DNA of 64,000 bases from Bradyrhizobium sp. RD5-C2 (GTDB taxonomy: Bacteria; Pseudomonadota; Alphaproteobacteria; Rhizobiales; Xanthobacteraceae), in the NCBI RefSeq assembly GCF_019972155.1, contig NZ_BOVL01000011.1, forward strand, positions 131,407-195,406, read 5' to 3'. Made by a program: the position numbers and the translations under genes. Below are positions 61,630 through 64,000 of this stretch, piece by piece (within the stretch, counting starts at the first letter, position 1; the number at the start of each line of letters is the position of its first letter). The notes below the pieces were generated by a model. That model ran no database searches, was not told the origin of the DNA, and saw nothing but the letters and a program-made list of their open reading frames with translations.

Positions 61630-62409
61630 ATGACCGACAACAGCGTTCTTCTCGAGAAGCGCGGGCAGGCGTTCTGGATCACGATCAACCGCCCGGACAA
61701 GCGTAACGCGCTCAATGCCGGTGTAATCGCGGGCATCGCCAGGGGCTATCGCGAGGCGCATGACGACAAGGACGTGCGCGTCATCGTGCTGACGGGCGCA
61801 GGCGACAAGGCATTCTGCGCCGGCGCCGATCTGCAGAACAGCGGTGCGGCATTCTCGATGGATTTCTCGCGTCCCAATGTCGACTACGCCGATTTGCTGC
61901 GGCTGTCGCAGAACGCGACCAAGCCCGCGATAGCGCGGGTCGGCGGCGTCTGCATGGCCGGCGGCATGGGCCTGCTGTGCATGACCGACATGGCGGTGGC
62001 CGCCGATGGCGTGATCTTCGGCTTGCCGGAGGTGAAGGTCGGCGTGTTTCCGATGCAGGTGCTGAGCCTGCTGCAATCGATCGCCCCCGCACGCCTGATC
62101 AACGAATGGGCGCTGACCGGCGAGCCGTTCGATGCGAAGACCGCGCAGGCCGCCGGTCTGCTCAACTACGTCGTGCCGGCGGCCGAGCTCGACGCCAAGG
62201 TCGATTGGCTGATCGGCCGCATCGTCGACAAGTCGCCGACCGCGATCCGCCGCGGCAAATATGCGATGCGGGCGATCGCGTCGATGTCGTTCGACGAGAG
62301 CATCGCCTACACCGAAAGCCAGATCGCGCTGCTCGCGATGACCGAGGACGCCAAGGAAGGCCTCAAGGCCTTCGGCGAGAAGCGCAAGCCGACGTGGACC
62401 GGGCGCTGA
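61630..62409 (+). CDS. Enoyl-CoA hydratase/isomerase family protein
   Basis: 259 residues. Crotonase motifs VIVLTGAGDKAFCAGADLQ (oxyanion hole) and RVGGVCMAGGMGLLCMTDMAVAADGVIFGLPEVKVG are complete. AGGAAAC upstream. 77 bp after the molybdopterin gene. Usual length. Exact CoA substrate unknown. Confidence 0.93.
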   Translation: MTDNSVLLEKRGQAFWITINRPDKRNALNAGVIAGIARGYREAHDDKDVRVIVLTGAGDKAFCAGADLQNSGAAFSMDFSRPNVDYADLLRLSQNATKPAIARVGGVCMAGGMGLLCMTDMAVAADGVIFGLPEVKVGVFPMQVLSLLQSIAPARLINEWALTGEPFDAKTAQAAGLLNYVVPAAELDAKVDWLIGRIVDKSPTAIRRGKYAMRAIASMSFDESIAYTESQIALLAMTEDAKEGLKAFGEKRKPTWTGR

Positions 62410-62477
62410 GGCATCACTGTGCCGCAGCCTCGCTGCATACAGCCGCTCAGGGTGGCGGAACTGGCTTGCTCGGTGTC

Positions 62478-62590
62478 ATCACCCGCGCATGCGGGTGATC
62501 CAGTATTCCAGAGACGGTTGTGCTTGAGCCGATAGGCAGCGGCGTACTGGGTCGCCCGGTCCATGTGCGCAATTGCGCACAGGCCGGGCG
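62478..62590. repeat. REP-like inverted repeats downstream of the hydratase gene
   Basis: Two hairpins. First: ATCACCCGC and GCGGGTGAT with GCAT loop (62478-62499). Second: an 18-bp perfect palindrome TGTGCGCAATTGCGCACA (62564-62581) extended by CGCCCGG...CCGGGCG to 62553-62590 with two small bulges. This looks like the intergenic repeats common in Bradyrhizobium. Confidence 0.7.
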
Positions 62591-62705
62591 ACGACAACAG
62601 TGGATGAGGACAAAGCTTCGCGCGCTCTCAGGCGCGCAGTATCAAAATATCGAAAACAACCCCATGCACAGTAGCCGGGCGGCTGCCGGCGTTCGACACG
62701 GCAGC

Positions 62706-62735
62706 TTGACACGTCGGGCAAATCAGCGGCATTAT
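62706..62735 (+). repeat. 30-bp promoter-like repeat, copy 4
   Basis: TTGACA (62706-62711), then CGTCGGGCAA, A, TCAGCGG and CATTAT (62730-62735), 18 bp between hexamers. No plus-strand gene follows; the next gene is on the minus strand. It shows the element is dispersed rather than local to the 23-kb region. Confidence 0.72.
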
Positions 62736-62819
62736 TCTATTATACCGAAATCGCGCGAGCGCGCCGCGCACCCGCTCCCCGGGAGAACGAGGTGAGGGAG
62801 CGAGATGCCCATCGCACGC

Positions 62820-62918
62820 TAGAGCCTATCCGGTTCCGATTGAATCGGGGGTCTAGATTCTTGTTTTGACGCGTTTTCTTCACGCGAACCGGTATCCACT
62901 TCGCTCGAAAACGCTCTA
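62820..62918. repeat. 99-bp intergenic repeat with TAGAGC/GCTCTA ends
   Basis: The ends TAGAGC (62820-62825) and GCTCTA (62913-62918) are inverted. The interior resembles a repeat I recall as widespread in Rhizobiales (CGTTTTCGAGCGAAGTGG on the minus strand). Its right end supplies the stop codon of the GlcG/HbpS-type gene. Confidence 0.65.
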
Positions 62919-63344
62919 ACCCGCGTTGGCCTTCAGGCCGGCGGCTTCGATGCCGGCCACGGCGCAGATCTCGTCATTGTCCGAGGTGTCGCCGCTGACG
63001 CCGACGGCGCCGAGCAGGGTCGAGCCGTCCATGATCAGGACGCCGCCGGGGACCGGCACCAGCCGGCCCTGCGCCAGCGTGTTCACGGAATCGATGAAAT
63101 AGGCCTGCTCCTGCGCGCGCTGATACAGCGCCCGCGATCCCATCCCGAGCGCCAGCGCGCCATAGGCCTTGCCATGGGCGATCTCGGCCCGCATCAGGCT
63201 GGTGCCGTCCTGCGCCGCCGTCACCTTCACCGCGCCGCGCGCGTCGAGGATGGTGACCACCAGCGGCTTCAGCTTCTTCTCGACGCCCTTGGCGAGTGCG
63301 GCATCCAGAATCTTGCGGGCGGTGTCGAGAGTGAGCTCAGCCAT
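62916..63344 (-). CDS. GlcG/HbpS-family heme-binding-like protein
   Basis: 142 residues: TLDTARKILDAALAKGVEKKLKPLVVTILDARGAVKVTAAQDGTSLMRAEIAHGKAYGALALGMGSR is the GlcG/DUF336 fold. No signal peptide. Start at 63344 (AAGGAAAAGG SD) overlaps the upstream gene by 8 bp. Often next to glycolate/lactate oxidases, as here. Confidence 0.9.
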   Translation of the reverse strand: MAELTLDTARKILDAALAKGVEKKLKPLVVTILDARGAVKVTAAQDGTSLMRAEIAHGKAYGALALGMGSRALYQRAQEQAYFIDSVNTLAQGRLVPVPGGVLIMDGSTLLGAVGVSGDTSDNDEICAVAGIEAAGLKANAG

Positions 63345-64000
63345 GGGCCTTTTCCTTTGTCGGCAATGATTGGTCGGATTTCGATGTCGCACGTTTCAGG
63401 CTCATCGCCAATACGCTGGCGACGTGCAGCGGCGTACGCCCGCTGCCGTCCTTGATCTGGTGCCGGCAGGAGGTGCCGTCGGCCACGATCAGCGTGTCCG
63501 GATCCGCGCTGCGCACCGCGGGGAGCAGCGACAGCTCGGCCATCTCGATCGAGGCTTGATAGGTGTCCGCGCCATAGCCGAACGCGCCGGCCATGCCGCA
63601 GCAGCTCGACTCGATGGTCTTGACGTCGAGGCCGGGCACCAGGCGCAGCACCTTCTCGACCGGCTTGAACGCGCCGAAGGACTTTTGGTGGCAATGACCA
63701 TGCACGACGGCCTTGCCGGCGACGGCGCCGAGCGGCAGCGCGAGGCGCCCGGCTTCGGCCTCCCGCACCAGAAACTCCTCGAACAGCAAAGCGTGCGCGC
63801 TGACGGTCTTGGCGGCGTCGTCCGAACGCAGCGACAACAGCTCGTCGCGCAGGGTCAGCAGGCAGCTCGGCTCGAGGCCGATGATCGGCACGCCGCGCGC
63901 GGCGAACGGTGCGTAGGTGGCAACCAGGCGGTCGAGTTCGGCGCGGGCCTGCTCCACCAGACCCGCCGACAGGAACGTGCGTCCGCAGCATGGCGGGCGG
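63337..64000 (-). CDS. FAD-binding/(Fe-S) oxidoreductase, C-terminal part (5' outside window)
   Basis: The 221 codons present end a DLD/GlcD-type FAD and Fe-S protein. They include PPCCGRTF, the CCG-domain HGHCHQKSFGAFKPVEKVL and ESSCCGMAGAFGYGADTYQASIEM. The gene runs off the window edge. Stop at 63337 overlaps the GlcG-type gene by 8 bp, so the pair is translated together and probably oxidises a hydroxy acid such as lactate or glycolate. Confidence 0.85.
   Translation of the reverse strand, partial: RPPCCGRTFLSAGLVEQARAELDRLVATYAPFAARGVPIIGLEPSCLLTLRDELLSLRSDDAAKTVSAHALLFEEFLVREAEAGRLALPLGAVAGKAVVHGHCHQKSFGAFKPVEKVLRLVPGLDVKTIESSCCGMAGAFGYGADTYQASIEMAELSLLPAVRSADPDTLIVADGTSCRHQIKDGSGRTPLHVASVLAMSLKRATSKSDQSLPTKEKAHG

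Noticed and set aside
1..64000. CRISPR array, tRNA or rRNA genes
   Set aside because: No regularly spaced repeats were seen, and no tRNA or rRNA sequence was recognised in the intergenic regions. A covariance search was not possible.

Overview
The window is high-GC DNA from an alphaproteobacterium, most likely Bradyrhizobium or a close Nitrobacteraceae relative. This is inferred from gene content: a GcrA-family regulator, an OpgC-type glucan succinyltransferase, a phasin, many TRAP/TctC/ABC solute-binding proteins, CaiB and molybdenum hydroxylases. Intergenic repeats also look like those of the order. No rRNA, tRNA, CRISPR array or intact insertion sequence was seen.

Layout. 1-3080: a TRAP transporter operon flanked by two solute-binding proteins. 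3475-9996: an envelope-related block with a CreBC-like two-component system, a DUF4173 membrane protein, a membrane-anchored family 3 glycosidase and OpgC. 10161-12595: a phage-like control module. An S24 (LexA/CI-type) repressor gene lies between two pairs of matching 15-bp operators, next to a GcrA-like gene and two small genes. 12958-14947: GFA-family and CaiB/BaiF proteins. 15515-20989: a tightly coupled operon (GNAT, MFS, YqcI/YcgG heme-type oxygenase, cupin) divergent from a GlxA-type regulator and an FMN alpha-hydroxy acid oxidase; it could make and export a small N-oxidised metabolite.

21132-26809: many small proteins (phasin, zinc ribbon, membrane microproteins), promoter-like repeats and a decayed prophage with a broken terminase. 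27178-41487: an apparent catabolic unit made of a two-component flavin monooxygenase with TetR regulator, polysaccharide-deacetylase-type hydrolase, luciferase-like oxidoreductase, three-subunit molybdenum hydroxylase, Liv-type ABC importer and zinc alcohol dehydrogenase. Two divergent promoter regions share a 14-bp motif. The enzyme set suggests degradation of an N-heterocycle or cyclic amide, but no known pathway was recognised.

41681-46232: a binding-protein ABC importer with a metallophosphodiesterase. 46529-47692: a Crp/Fnr regulator and a small membrane protein. 47708-55270: a GntR-controlled TRAP operon that also carries a cyclase, a TctC-type binding protein and an amidohydrolase, divergent from an SDR across a perfect palindrome. 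55314-64000: a ketopantoate-reductase-like enzyme, three more binding proteins, a molybdopterin oxidoreductase, an enoyl-CoA hydratase, a repeat-rich gap, a GlcG/HbpS-type protein and a partial FAD/Fe-S oxidase.

The strongest candidates for something new are the S24 operator-pair module, the GNAT-MFS-YqcI/YcgG-cupin operon, the promoter-like repeat with a GNRA terminator, and the 27-41 kb catabolic unit.
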